From NCBI RefSeq assembly GCF_024868665.1, contig NC_079902.1:14725154-14789153 (forward strand): 64,000 nt of DNA. Reading direction: 5' to 3'. The notes beneath the pieces were generated by a model, which was not told the origin of the DNA, ran no database searches, and worked only from the letters and a program-made list of their open reading frames with translations. Both the position numbers and the translations under genes were made by a program. Positions 11,113 through 24,741 of this stretch are shown here, in pieces; within the stretch, counting starts at the first letter, position 1; the number at the start of each line of letters is the position of its first letter. This DNA comes from Triplophysa rosa. Taxonomy: Eukaryota > Chordata > Actinopteri > Cypriniformes > Nemacheilidae.

Positions 11113-12667
11113 ACTGAGGAATTTCTCAAAATGCTCACCACAGTGATACATTTTTTAGACGACTGCACATTAATGTCACTGGTGTGCCTTTAAAGTTTGA
11201 GATGCACCTTTTTTTGCATTACGTATGCCACTTTAGATTTTTGACCCCCCATGCACAAAAATGAAACTTCCAATGCACACATCTATAAAAGTAGAGAGAT
11301 TCAAATCAAAGAGATTGTTTTGCATGATCACAACAGATTGCACGAGTGACTGACAGAGTGCCCTGAGGGGAGATAAATGCCGAGGTCATCCCCCATGCCG
11401 TCCAGAATACATGTGAGCGACGCAAGAAACAGCGGGTCCACACAGGTCACGGTTAATCCTCTCTTTCTTCTGCATGACCGGACGGCACACTCTGTAGGGT
11501 CACTCTTTGTCTCACCGCTTTCCAGGGCTGCTTTCTCCATCTCTCTTCTCAACTACTCAGCACTGGCCTACCGCTAAAAGTCACTTTCCCAGCACATATC
11601 CTCAATTTGCTCTGTGTGGGCTCCATTTTATCCCTCTTTTCCCTCCATTTTACCATTTCTGGCTTTCTGCCAGCCCTGTTTGTGCGCTCCCCCCACAACT
11701 CGGAGACTCTCCAAAAACAGCACTTCTCACCAGATGCGGCTGTCCACGGGAGAGGAGCGATTTTACCATATTTATTAAGAAACTACTTGCAAGCTATTAC
11801 ACAATATCTTCCACATTTTGCCCTTCATTACATTATAATAAAATCAACTTCCCGTTCGTTTTATTTAAAACGCGTCTTGTTCTCTCTTTTCTCTGCTTTC
11901 CCCCATTTTAACTTCTGCTTTAGCGTTCAAACTACTCTAGATTACTCCTGAAACTTGGCAGTGCGGTACTGCAGGTATTGTTGCCTCTTGAATGACAAAT
12001 TACCTTGATATTGTACATTTCGCTTGGATAAAAGCATATTTTGAACGGCTGGGTGTAAAAGTTTTAAACAAGCTGTTTCTTATCAGTATAACACAATACC
12101 TCTACCAGTTTTCTCTGAAGACTTCTCCCACCGAGCTTTAAAAAACAGAGAAGGAGAGAGAGGAGGGGAAGGGAGAGGACGGCAGAGGACAGGTGGCAGG
12201 ATAGTGGATGTAGCCTTAGGTAGCTTCGAGTAAAACTACAGTAGTTATGAATCACTTGGCAGTGACAGGTTAGCTTGAGGTTCCCGCCTGACAAGTGGAA
12301 GGTAATGGGTTCTGACTGTGTAAATAAAGCACGAGATGAATGTAGATGTTTTACCATTAGAAACACTCCACTCACCTTCATTAGTATTCCCCTTTTTTCC
12401 GTTTTGTATAATGAGTAGGTGTATTTAATCTTGTGTTAGTGTGCATGTGAAGGCACTCTTGCTTGTGTGTGCGTGTGCATGTGTGTGTCTGTGTGTGTGT
12501 GTGCGCCCCAGGCCTCTGCAGATCACTTGAGCGTACACCTCCCTACCATAACCACAAGAGTAAGAAGACACAGTCCATCTGTTTACCCACAACAGATCCT
12601 CTCCCGCTAGCTCCTGCTGCTACCAGCTCTGTCTTCTGCTTTCATGTGTTTGTCTGTTTGTTAGGAT
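11113..12667. other. Non-coding; pyrimidine-rich stretch
   Basis: About 11455-11925 is rich in C and T on the plus strand and yields several overlapping open frames without protein-like character. A purine-rich segment lies at about 12135-12180. No gene is recognised. Confidence 0.5.
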
Positions 12668-13645
12668 GCACTCTTAAATATAAAAGTGCTGCAAAACATT
12701 CTTAACAGTGATGGCATGCAAAATGGTGCTTCGCAATGAGTGCGTTTACATGCACAAAATAAACGGATTTCTATCAAAAATCAGCTTATAAAAGATGTTT
12801 TCACGTGTTTACATGCATATCGATAAACCTGCTACGCAGAATACTGCGTTTACATAGAAGTTTGAGACTTGCCAGTTTTCTTGCGTGCAGTGACGTCACC
12901 ATTTATAGTCCGTCTAGTAATTAGAAATGCCGCGGGAAATCGGTCAGAAGCTGTATTTTTCCTGCTTATGCAACAATAGTTTTTCATTTTGCCATTTCTA
13001 CGTCAACTGCATGATTCGAGGGCGGACTTTTATGCGTTATTTTACTGTTACTTCCGTTTGAGACTTTTACTATTGCACTGTCAGACATGCGCACATAAAC
13101 AAAACTGAGAGAAAACCGGTAAAGGCGTTTACATGCAACGTGAAATCGGAGTAATGGCCCAAAAAACCACCTCTGCTGAGCAGGTTTTGCTTACGCCGTT
13201 TATGAGCTTTCCCTGATAAAACACGTTATCAGCTTATTAAGCATAATCAGAGTAAGACTGTGCATATAAACGCACTCAATGAGAACCAAGACTGAATGGT
13301 TTAATAAAAAACCTTTAACATCTGGGTAACATTTTTGTTTCACAAACGGTTCTTTGTAGTGAAAATGTTCCTTAGATTATTAAAAAGTAGCAAAGAAATG
13401 CTTCTTATCAGAACCTTGGAGTAAATGGTTCTTTGGGAAGCCAAAAATCTTTTATGGCTTTGCTATGAAGAACTTTTTTAGCATCATTCAGTCGAAGGAA
13501 CCATTTCTTAGTCTTTTATAGTCTAAATCAAACTGGAGGCCAATATGTTTATGTGAAACAAAAAGGTTCTTCTAATGTTAAAGGTGCTTTATGGAACCAT
13601 AAGAAAACAATATTCTATGGCATCCTGTAACACCTTAATTTTGAA
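12668..13645. mobile_element. Cyprinid MITE split by a younger insertion
   Basis: The outer element starts near CACTCTTAAATATAAAAGTG and stops at 12736. It resumes at 13279 with AATGAGAACCAAGACTGAAT and runs on with repeated GGTTCTTT, GGAACC and CTATGGCATC blocks to about 13645. Such GGTTCTTT/AAGAACC-rich short elements are common in cyprinids (from memory). No coding capacity. Confidence 0.65.
12737..13278. mobile_element. TIR MITE nested in the preceding element
   Basis: The terminal inverted repeats are GAGTGCGTTTACATGCACA on the left and, on the right, TGTGCATATAAACGCACTC, complementary except near one position. Flanking AAT on both sides could be a 3-bp target duplication. The internal sequence repeats GCGTTTACAT several times. 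About 540 bp, no transposase frame. Confidence 0.8.
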
Positions 13646-14015
13646 GGTCCATTGTGTAAAATTTAGTGCCACCTAGTGGTGTGTTTACGCATTGCAACCA
13701 ATGGCTCACTCCACCCCTCCCTTTCGAAGCACTTCGGTGACTGACACAGAACTAAGATGTCATCACGTTTCACTGCCGAAAGAGATAACATATTTACGAA
13801 ACGCACTCTGTAGAGCAATTTGTTCGTTTAGGGCTACTGTACAAACATGGCAAATTCCATGCAAGTGGACCCACGGTGTATGAAGATAGAAACAGCTCAT
13901 TCTGAGGTAATAAAAACATAACGCTTCATTATGTAAGGTTTTTATACACCTCTGAAGACATAGTTATGTAGCCTATATTATATTTCTGTCAATGTCCTCC
14001 TTAATATCACCTTTA
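13646..14015. mobile_element. Probable non-autonomous DNA element
   Basis: The stretch begins with GTCCATTGTGTAAAATTTAG and GCCACCTAGTGGTG. It ends with CCTCTGAAGACATAG and a TTTCTGTCAATGTCCTCC block. I recognise this as a dispersed cyprinid repeat from memory, but I cannot show clear terminal repeats, so its limits are approximate. Confidence 0.5.
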
Positions 14016-17000
14016 AAAGTATGTGTATGTGTCCGATTCACTCACAAATATTAAAGACAGCTTAATTTAATGATTTTTCATCATGAACTCCTGCAAACTG
14101 ATTTGCATAACTACTAAATAATTCACCAACCAACCACTTGCATTAAATTAAATTGGTGTGCAGCTCATGTTGGTCATTGCAGAACACGTATTTTTGCAAT
14201 AATCCTTAAGTTTAGTTTCACAATGAAAAGATAGCAACTGTAGCTGTATTCTTCTGTCAAACTGTTGTATCGACAGTATCGAACGAGCCGACACTCTGAA
14301 AGTTGTAATGCTTATATGGCGAGCATCCACTTACATGCTTTTCAGCTGATTATTTAGCATGGTGCAAACATTACATCACCTACTTCATATTGATGAGCCT
14401 GGCGAACCCCCACATGTATACTTTACAGACACAGTATAGTGCAGCATCGTATAGCTAGAGGTCTTTTAACTAGTTGCAGTTAAGTATTAATATAAATTTA
14501 ATATTTTCTGTCCTGTTTGGTCTGCAGGGACACGGAGCACTGTTGTATTCCCTTTGCCCCAGTGGTCAGTCCCCTCAGCCCAAAACCCACACACACCATC
14601 CATCTCTGCACACCTCACTTTATTTAATATTGCCTCCGCTCGTCTCACCTTGAGCTTTCTCCCCTCAGCTGTAAACTGTTTGCCTGAGATAACACAATCT
14701 TACAGGAGCGAAAAATAAAGAAAGAGAGAGGAGGAGAGAGGGAGAGAGAGAACTCGGAGCATTATTTAGCGGGGTTTCTTGCCTCACACATAATCAAAAA
14801 TCATTAGCTACATTAGTCTTTTTTCAGCGGGGCACGATACGTCTTCCTGAAAAGGTGACTCGTTTTGACGCTTCGGTTCTGCCACCTCTCTTTCTTCTCT
14901 CCTTCACTTTTTCTTCCGTTCTGTCTCGAGGGCAGCCGACTGCTTGCATATGCGCGGTGATATGTCAGTCAGCTGTTGGTGGGGAGGTGTAATCTATTCT
15001 GTGGATAAAGAAAGGCCGATAGTGAGAGGTGTAGTGAGGAACGCAGGGTGTCTTCGTGCTGGTGTTACTCCCTGTCCAGGCTTTGAGTAATCTACACTTA
15101 CTGTCTCAAGGTCAGCGTGCACTTCAAGGGGGATTTAGTGGGGAAGATCCACTTCCTCCACTCCCTGTGTGTACGTGCCTTATCCAGGTACAAACCACCC
15201 GTATGTTCCATCACACAAACACAGGATATTTGTTGTCAGATGATTCACAGCTTGTGCTGTCTCTAACCCTTAGGGCAGCGGCGTTTGAAGCGTGATGCAT
15301 GAAATGAAAAATTGAAATAAAAAATTTCATAACTTTCATTTCTGTGAGGCAAATATGGATAGATATGGGGGAAATTTTTTTAAAGCTGTTGTGAGACACT
15401 TCAAATAATAACTAAAAAAAAATCGTTTTTCACCAGCCAGTATATTAAAAGAAGCTAAAAGGAGACTGCAAGCGTCAAATTAATGAGAGACCTGTGGACA
15501 AAACAGATGTATGTATGCAGCTGCTATTAGGCAGATATTATTAGGCTACAGGTAGAACAAATGGCAGGTAAATTTATTCTAATGGGTTTGTTTTCCATCT
15601 CACCAGTGTAAGACACATTGCCGACTGTGTCTGTCAGACTAATTTGAAGTCTGTTAATTATCATCAGCTATTGATTTATCCAACAGCTAAAATATAATGA
15701 ATTATGCTAATATAAGACACCACATCGTACCTGATAAAACTTTTGTTCATTATTTATATTTATAATGAAATGTTGTAACACCAGGACGTTGAAAACACCT
15801 GTCTCAAAAAAAAGTTAAACTGGGACAGGGATTTGTTTTTTCTACATAAGATCCCCTGGTGACGACAGCGTGTTTGTGCTACCCCTGTCTCCCATGTGAG
15901 TAACCCGCAGTCTCACTGACCTTACTGTTCTTTAATCTTAAATCATGCAGAAAGCAGGGCATTGAGGCATTTCTCTCTCTCTCTTCTCAAACCCTTAGCT
16001 TTAATCTCTCAGCATTAGGCAGGGTTGAAGGCTAAATGTGGTCTTAATGACTGGTCTGCCTATTTCTTTCCGCCAGATATCTGCCGAAAGGCCTGAACTA
16101 GAAAGAGAAAAACAGAAGAAAGAACGTTAAAGAAGGACTAATGCCCAAGCTTAGCTGTTGACCGGGTATACAAATTGTACCCCAGTGCATCCAAAAAATT
16201 CTCCAGAAAGAGGTTCTTAAATGAACAAACCTGAATTAATCACGTATGCAAAACTGGTATTTCCAATAAACATCAATGTGGTTTACAGTAGGCTATCTGT
16301 TATGCTGAAACCGAGCAGTGGTTACGTTTAGATTTGAAGTGGAGCTAGTTGTGCTGGAATGGGCGGCAGCTGCTGCTTGCCGGCTTACAATCGGATATCA
16401 GGCCAAACCAGGTACTAAAGCCCTTATTTACTGCCTGATCTTCTTAGCCACCGGTACACACCCATGTCACAAATGGAGCTTAGCAGGAGATTAAAGCATA
16501 CAAGATCCTCTTTTCGATATTTAGCCAGTCTAATCGTTGCATTAAAACAGAGGGAGGGAGAGGAAGCATCATCAGTGTAGCCTTCCACCCATGTCATGTT
16601 TTATCACCGTGAATGTGAGTTCGAGGAGGGAGTCCTGTGTGTTGAATACTATTATTATATAAGTCCTATGTGCTTGGGACTGCAATGCTTGCGGTAGTTA
16701 CAATGCTAGGTCTCGGTGTATTTTTGGGGGGGGGACGGATGGACAGCCGCTGTAAGCTTTGCGACGGGGGTCCTAAGGGGCTTAATTAAGGCTGTCTTTA
16801 ATGTAGTAACTCAGGAGATTAAACAAGACCGAGAGCTTATGGCTATTATCCCTGCTTCAGAAGACACTTCAGAAGCATCCTTTAATTAAGAGAGCACCGT
16901 ATTCCTCTCCTCGTCCATCTTTCCCCACCGTCCCTCGCTCTTCCCGTCCGTGTTTCACAGAGGAGCGTGTCCACGCAGCCGTGGGATTGGTGTGACAGAT

Positions 17001-17639
17001 GAATGCGTTGCGGCTAAGCTCGCCGTTCTCTGTCCTCGCTCCCCAGCAGGCTGCTTCTGTTTCCCCAGAGATACTCGTAAACACTCATCAAAAACAAGAA
17101 GGCAGAAAAAAGGACAAGAAGAAAAAAGAGCGAGATGAGAGAAAAAAACGGCAAAGCACTAAAGGAAATAATCATAGCTCAAAGAAAATTGAACCAACAG
17201 ACAATTTAAATACCCCAACTACTTCAAAGTGTGAGTCATGCAGACTTCAAAACAGAAAATCTAATTTCCATGAAAAAATCCAGAGCTTGTACTTGTAAGC
17301 ATTGTTTTTTTTATTTAATTTTTTGCAGAGCCAGGGCAGAGGTCTTGAAATAAAAAGCGAGCCAGTGGGATTGGATGAACTGAGAAATAAATGACGAAAT
17401 GAGATCTGTCACGGTTGTGATGAGACTTTAAACAAGTGGTTCTTAACTGGTTTTGAGAGTGTACTTTAGAGATAAAGTGGCGACTCAATGTTGATGGTTT
17501 CATGCTGATATTATATTCATATAGCAGATAGATTTGATCAAGTTTCTCTGTAAGTGGCAGAGGAATTTGCGCAAAGTTTGACTGGAAACTCTGCACATGC
17601 CATGGAAAGCACATTCCCTGCCCTTTTGAAAAGCATATT
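14016..17639. other. Non-coding; unique sequence
   Basis: No gene is recognised. About 14755-14840 and 15595-15720 are repeat-free AT-rich blocks with TAATTA/CATTAG-like cores that could be conserved elements. About 17095-17155 is a strongly purine-biased tract, which explains a Lys/Arg-rich open frame there. Confidence 0.5.
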
Positions 17640-18074
17640 TGTGACCCTGGATCACAAAACCAGTCTTAAGTAGCACGGGAACGTTTTTAGTAAAAGCCAA
17701 AAATACATTGTATGGGTCAAAATGATCGATTTTTCTTTTATGCCAAAAATCATTAGGATATTAAGTAAAGATCATGTTCCATGAAGATATTTTGTAAATT
17801 TCTTACCTTAAATATATAAAAACTTTATTTTTGTGAGTGGATGGTCTGCCACAGTGCCACAGATTAACAACTTCAAAGGCAATTTTCTCAATATTTAGAT
17901 TTTTTTGCACTCTCAGATTCCTGAGTTTAAAACGGTTGTATCTCGCCCAGATATTGTCCTATTCTAACAACTCATACATCAATAGAAAGCTTATTTATTC
18001 ATTTTACAGATTATGTAAAAATCTCAATTTCGAAAAATTGACACATAAGACTGGTTTTGTTGTCCAGGGTCACA
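17640..18074. mobile_element. 430-bp TIR element (TGTGACCCTGGA family), copy A
   Basis: It begins TGTGACCCTGGA and ends with the exact complement TCCAGGGTCACA. The inner borders CACAAAACCAGTCTTA and AAGACTGGTTTTG are also complementary. It is a dispersed non-autonomous DNA element; a second copy lies at 53798. I do not assign a superfamily. Confidence 0.85.
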
Positions 18075-18079
18075 TTTTT

Positions 18080-18309
18080 TGATACCCTAACTCACCCTCT
18101 TGTCTTGTCATTTCAAACCTGTGTGACTCTCTTCTGCAAACACAAAACCAATGCAAGTGAATGGGTGCTGTCGCTGTTCGGTTTACAGCATGCTTTAAAA
18201 TATCTTCTTTTGTGTTGTGCAGAAGAAAGAAAGTCATACAGGTTTGAAATAACAAGAGGTTGAGTAAATGATGACCGAATTTTCGTTTTTAGGTGAACTA
18301 TCACTTTAA
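18080..18309. mobile_element. Foldback MITE, copy 3, internally deleted
   Basis: The right arm is nearly complete, from a CAATGCAAGTGAATGGGTG block to AACTATCACTTTAA at 18309. The left arm is cut short after CTTCTGCAAACAC and lacks most of its length. It lies directly beside the TGTGACC element. Confidence 0.8.
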
Positions 18310-21091
18310 TTCCGTTTTATTATTTGCATCTGTTTATCTATCTTGCTTCCTTGCTTTTTTCCCCTTTGCTTCAGCTCCATTGATCGCCATGTCTTCAATG
18401 ACTGAAGGCTAATTAAATGTAGTCATGTTTGTCATACGCCAGAAGTCAATATGTGAAATACCCATCATGCCTTTATCTGCTGCATATAAATGAGCGTGCG
18501 AGAGGGGGAAGTTGACAGGGGGAAAGAACAAGAACATCTTTCCCTGAGAGAGACAACATATGATGTACTCGAAGGGTTGTATGAGTGACAGATCGACCTA
18601 TTCCGCCTTTCAGGAGCTAATAGTAGAGCGTAAGGGGCATACGTTTGATGCATTGAGCAGGGAAGAAACATCTAGAACAGTTCCAACCCTAAGAGGTTGT
18701 GTCATATTTGAAATCCGGTCCTCTAGCCATAAATATTGGACGGTTTCCTCTTTTTTTATAGCTATATTCATTTTTGGCCTCCGACCAAGCAGCCGAATCA
18801 CAATGACAGGTAGTGTCCTCGTGTTTATTATTTGTCTCACGGTAGCTTCAAAATAAGCTCGAGATGTCAATACCCAGATCCGTCGGTATGACGTCGCCCT
18901 GTGAATATTTCCTGCGCTAAAAAAATGCGTTTCATTTCTTCTCCCCTCCATTGTTCTTGTGTTTATAAATAAGTTTGTCTGAAGCTTGTCGTCTCTGTTG
19001 AGGAAAAGCAGTCCATTATTCAAGCCACTCTTTCAAGCCCAACAGAACTGCTGGAGTCAGAGTTATTCATTGCCAGCTTTTGTCCCCCTCGCTCTTTTCT
19101 CACAAACAGCCGTTGACTTTCACCAACGTCTCGTGCTTTGTGAAAAGAACGAGGTCTGGGGTGAAAGAGATGTAGATTTTGACATTGATAAGCTGCGTGT
19201 TTGGGAAGGTGCGCGCACACACACTCACACAGACACACACACACCCTGAGGTCTCTTTTGGTTTATCTAGTGAGAGGCACCTTTGGAGTGCTCGGATAGC
19301 TCAATGAAATGCCGCTGCGTGTGACATTTATCTGCTCTCTCGGTGAAGCACACTGCTTTTTATGCCTGTTAACTTTGGGCCCTCTGTTCACTACACTGTC
19401 TCGCAGTATGTGCGTGTGAGAGAATGGAGGCGAGAGAAAGGCTGTATGGAAATGTGGAGGATATTCTCTGTTGTCCGTTTCCACTCTTAAATGATGATTT
19501 CAATGTCATTGGGCAAATTCCATTTCACAGCGATAAGTGGAAAAGGGCAGACATTACACACATGATAAGATAAAAACAGGGTGGGTCAGTCTACTTCACT
19601 TCTCCTGTCTCATCCTGTCTCATTTCTTCTCATCTCTGACGATTTCTTCTCTACATTCTCATCCCGTCTCCTTTGCGCCTCCGTTTCCAATCCTCTGCTT
19701 GACCTCCTCTGATCCTCATTTCCCGCTGCCCTCCTCCTCTTCACTGCTCTCGTGCTCTGTCATTCCATCTCACCCTCTCGCTGCCCTCCTCTCCACGTTT
19801 GTAAATCCTATAAATTTGTTGTGGCCTGCGAACGGGAAAAAGACTTTAGGAAGTCATGCGTTGGTCTCCGCGGGCTGAGGGCTGGGGTAGGCTTCCCATG
19901 GTGCTTGTTTTTTGTGGTACGATTGTCAAATATGAAGTCAGCTCACACTTTCAGTGTTTTGCTCTTCTGATGGGAAAATATTGATCTTTTTGCTTTACTT
20001 AATATAATGTCACACTAGAATGGTAATATATGGAGCAGGTACATAGAAAGTGTCTGAGATGAATAAAGAGAATGATAGCCAGATGACAGTGATTCAGAAA
20101 TATGAAATATTTAATTTTATATGTGTATTAATATAAACATATAGTATATTCTATATTTTGTCGCTGTCCTTCCGAAACCTTGGATGTCTAAATTTGCTGT
20201 TTTTCAGGAAATGTAAAAATCTGTACTTTTTATATGATTCAACACAGTGTTTTCAAAGTTAAGAACCACTTTTGAATACTTTTTATTGGTCAGATATTTG
20301 CAAAAGCCAGTGACGAACATAAATGATGACTAATAATAATGATGTATGGCAAAAAATAAAAGTCACGAGATATGGAGATACAAAGTTTCAGAAGGACAGC
20401 AGAGATATTTAATATTTTAATATCGATTTTTAATTTTAATATTGATATTTTATATTTATTATCTACTATTTATTTTGAAATAATTTAAATAAATTGATAG
20501 ACTGGGGTATAGTAGACACATCACTACCACAGTAAGAAATCGGTTGCCATATTTGAAGGGTTAAAACATGGCTTAAAATCTCATTGGGTGGTTCAGTAAA
20601 TTAGGTCACAGGAGTTCAGCAGACAAAAAATGTTGTTAACCCCCGCTGTAAGTCCTGATGGTACAAGTGAAGGATTTGCAGACATTTTCTCTACAGTGGC
20701 ACAGTCTGAAAGCAATAAAACGATTCTGGAACAACTTTGTGCCCATCTGTACTTTTCCGACCGCTGTCTTTTCGTCTGAAATGACGAAAGAGGAATGGCG
20801 AGCTTCCTGGTTCTGACTCCACTAAATGCAAAGCAGGCTAAATTAGAGACACGATTATGACTCTCTCTCCCTCTCGCGTCCTACATCCCCTCCTCACTCT
20901 CCTAGGGGAAGGAACAGCCACAAATGCAGTCTCCCAACTAAAAGTGATTTTTTTACTTCTCATCAGATTCCAATTTAGAGAGATTACTGGGTGAGGCCAT
21001 CATTAATGGAACCCAAATAAACCTCTGAGAGCAGATTCAGAACAGGCCTATCTCAGCACAAATGTAGCATTAGTAGTGCCTAGGATGCACA

Positions 21092-21139
<48 letters not shown>

Positions 21140-22411
21140 ACAAACACACACTCTTACCAAAACACATCAGCAGACTCTAATCCAGAATCGCAAGCCAGAC
21201 GGAACGTGAATGTGTGTCAGTGCCAGCTTTGACCACGGCACACACATACATATACATGCACACCGGGTCATGAATGAATCTCCTTTTGTGTAGGAGTGTG
21301 TTCATAATCATTCCATCCCCCATCAGCATCTTTTCATAGAACCTGAGGGAGATGGAGAAAGAGACACAACAAGAGGTTTGGGAAAGAAAAACAGAAGAGT
21401 GGAGAAACAGAGCATGGGGAGACACTTTCTCCTTAAAGTGCCAAAGTGAACCTTGAAGTGATTTATTCCAACATCCACCGCATTTCCACCCCTCAAACCG
21501 GTTCCTAATTCACTCCTTACTGCTGCAGATAAGCACTGGAGATGGTGGACGTTTGTGTACACGTGTAAACGTGATAACAGAAGCATTTGCTGTTTGACCG
21601 TCGTCAACGTTCTTTGTGCAAAAGCCCGTGCCACACTTTGGACTCGACAGATAAAAGTTCTTTCTCCTTCGAGATCTTTTTGATCGTACAGACATGCCCT
21701 AAAAGCACTGAACTTTTAAGCAAATGCGATGCTCTTTGTCACAATGAAAGGTGCTCGTGAGGCAGCTCTGTTTTAAAATTCCTTTTCTTTTTCATTTTTT
21801 CTGTAATTAATTCAGCTCCACCACCTAATGTACCGACTCTATTCAAACGATGTTTTGTCGACGATTCAGCCAGGTGTGCCATCTATTCTGGGTTTTGTAA
21901 ACTTTGCACTTCATATGGAATTTAATATTAAAGTTTGAAGAAGTTATTATAATTGTGCACACAGAGTTGTGATCTGTCTGCTTTCAACATCTCTCCTCTC
22001 TTTTAATCCGTTCCTTAGCTCTAAATTCCTTGTTCAGCTGCTATAGTCTTTGCCTAATGTTTGCCCCTCTGAGTGAAACCAGGTGGCACAGTCCAGCCGA
22101 GCATGCCCCTCATCCCTCTGGACTAATCCCAGGTATAGATTAAACACCACTGGACTGTCACTAAGATGCCAGAATTCGTTCTCATTTTGCTTGGGTTTCA
22201 CACCAAACTGATGTGTAATAGTAAGCATATTTCATTTAAAGTCAATATTATATATTATGTTGTACGCTCGGCATAAAGAAACATTGACGGTAGTGCAGGA
22301 TGACAAGATGGAGTTTGGTGAACAGTAGTGGTGGGCGTCCAGTTACATCATTTCATGCTGTTGTAGTTTACTTCTCTCAGCAGTGTGGACATGTCAACCT
22401 CTGTCAGACGA
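18310..22411. other. Non-coding; pyrimidine tract, AT-rich patch and (CT)n
   Basis: About 19595-19800 is a long C/T-rich stretch made of CTCATC, TCTC and CCTCC words. About 20400-20490 is very AT-rich. A (CT)n tract is annotated separately. No frame resembles a known protein. Confidence 0.5.
21094..21136. repeat. (CT)n microsatellite
   Basis: About 21 uninterrupted CT units. Confidence 0.95.
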
Positions 22412-22790
22412 GTTTAATTCAATTCAATTCAATTTTATTTATATAGCGCTTTTCACAATGTGCATTGTTCCAAAGCAGCTTTACAGGAGCAAATAAGAAA
22501 AACACAGAAAGGTAAAACACAGCACAGTGCATGGTGTTTATAGACCAAGCAAGATAATTATAATAAATAATATCTAATAAATAAATGAATAAATAAATAA
22601 ATGCAGTCTCCCGGTGAGCAAGCCAACACTGCACTGCTCTGCTGTGGCGAGGAACCCAAACTCCAATGATGAATAATGGAGAAAAAAAAACCTCGGGAGA
22701 AACCAGGCTCAGCCGGGAGGGCCAGATCTCCTCTGAAGTGTCATAGCTGCACTCAGTGACCCCGACCAAAGCCATCGAGCAACGTCCACG
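22412..22790 (-). mobile_element. L2-type retroposon 3' end
   Basis: Read on the minus strand, the sequence ends in GCGCTATATAAATAAAATTG followed by repeated AATTG units, the typical tail of L2/CR1-clade LINEs and the SINEs that share it. The body carries CTGAGCCTGGTTTCTCCCGA and an AAAGCTGCTTTGGAAC block common in fish genomes. An ATAA/AATA-rich patch lies inside (about 22555-22605). It is 5'-truncated with no reverse transcriptase. Confidence 0.75.
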
Positions 22791-24049
22791 AAGAACAGGG
22801 AGAGCCCTGAGAGTTTAGTTTTCTTAACAATATGATTCCGTTTTCCTAGTTGCAGAATGACAGGATGACTCACTTTGTTTTTCTTGCTTGCTTTTGCTCT
22901 CTTGGCGTGGTAGTTTTATTATTCTTTTCATAGATGATTTGATGTTGATATGATTTACAGTAAATTGAGGTTATTTTTATACTATTTTTGCTTTATAGCA
23001 CAACAAATCTATAATGCTTTATTGGCACTATTTTGAAAACATACATAGTATTTCCACTAAAATAAACAGAAAATAAATGGCATGAGGTAAAGATCATCAT
23101 TAATGTAGGAGAAAATGAAATAAATAGATTCACTTGTTTAAGTAAAACAAATCTCCTATTAAAGTAATAAATGTCTATCTCTGGTGATGATATCTCTGGT
23201 TGACAGGATAGTGTTGTGTTGCCAGCTGTCCCTTAAGGCTATGACACACCGATATACAACTAGCTGCATTTAGTGTCTTGTTTTTTGTCATCTGCCAGCG
23301 TGAAGAAGTCTAGAACCAATGTTTTGACATGTGCCTTTTAATAAGAAAATGAATTTGTTTCGACCTCACCTGTTGTACATAGTTTCAATGCATGTTTTAC
23401 ACTGGCTCTATTTCAACTTTGGGAAGATGGGAATGTGCGATAACAACAATAAAATATCGCAGAAACAATAACACGATTTCCACAAAAGATTGGTTCCTAA
23501 TGCAGATGACTAGCAACTGTGTAAGGATTTCTGCAAGTTGTGCATTTGGCACCAAAGCGAAAGACAAAAGCGAATCATAATCAACTTTTTATGGATTGTT
23601 GACTTATGATACGCTTTCTTGTATCTCTCAGGGAACATTATTAAGAATTTTACAACTGATCTTGCTGACGTCGGAACATAGTGGCCGCCATATATCTGCT
23701 GTGTAAGGAATTTAAAAACTTAGTAACAGTTGTCTGAGTGCCCTGCAGGCCTGACAAAAAAGTGCTTAAACCAGAAATATCCTACACGAGGAGGGAAATC
23801 TAGCGAGGGAATGAGGACAGAAGCGGTGATGGGATGAAGCGGAGACGGGGTGGACAGAAGGTCGTAGAGGAAGCTGTAAGCGAGCTAGAGAGCGGCTGAG
23901 TTTGGGCTCGTTTTTTGCGGAACATAAAACCTTGGCAGTGGCACCTGTCAAGACATGGTGAAAAGAGAGGAGTGAGGACGCGTGGAGGAGCTGAGCACTG
24001 CATCTGACATTTAACTTCATGGAAAAGAGCTGCCATTCTGTCACCACTT

Positions 24050-24086
<37 letters not shown>

Positions 24087-24449
24087 GTTTGTGTGAAGTT
24101 GTTAAGTGCTTTTGTGGTGCATCTCTGTCAGCCTCCCACTCTCCTCTTCTTCTTTGTCTTTTTCATACCCCTCATTTAGCCGTAAACCTCTGTCGATCAC
24201 ACTAAAACACACACACACGCAGTTTGCAGCAGCAGCGCTGCACGGTGACAATGGCAGCATCCTGGAAAGATTTGGGGAGGGGAACTTCTCGACGTCCGCT
24301 TGGCTTTGTTTGAGAAAGAGAAGAAATGATGGGAGGAGCTGTCTGGAGCGAAGGGTGGACGTAGTGACAAAGACAGAAGTGAGAGATTGATCTAAAGAAG
24401 CAGGGTATTTCAGCTGTGTATGTGTAGCGGTATGTCAAGCGTTTGTTTA
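22791..24449. other. Non-coding
   Basis: The stretch is unique AT-rich sequence with a (GA)n tract near its right end. No gene is recognised. Confidence 0.5.
24053..24083. repeat. (GA)n microsatellite
   Basis: About 15 GA units. Confidence 0.95.
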
Positions 24450-24741
24450 TACTGTCGGTCAAAAGTTTATGATCACTTAGCAAAAATGTTTCTTATGATC
24501 TTAAGAATCTTTTCATCTGAATGTGTATGTTTCTGGATGATAAAATGCCAAGTGCTGGATTTTGCAAATTCTAGGCAAAGGGTGTCTACTTTGAAGATGC
24601 TAAAATATTACGCGGAGTTTATTTATTTTGGATGCTTTTAGTAAGAACATAATTCCCATAGTTACAATTGTATTATTCCATGGTTTTGATGAGCTCAATA
24701 TATTATATAGAAATGATCCTAAACTTTTGACCGATAGTGTA
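24450..24741. mobile_element. Tc1/mariner-like MITE
   Basis: Left end TACTGTCGGTCAAAAGTTTA and right end CTAAACTTTTGACCGATAGT are inverted repeats, with TA at both borders. At 292 bp with an AT-rich core and no transposase frame, it is non-autonomous. Confidence 0.85.

Noticed and set aside
19300..19380. Plus-strand codons spelling MPLRVTFIC, also considered for the RRVTF exon
   Set aside because: Only RVTF matches, with no LPHR context before it and no Ser-Ala-Thr after it, and no good acceptor upstream.
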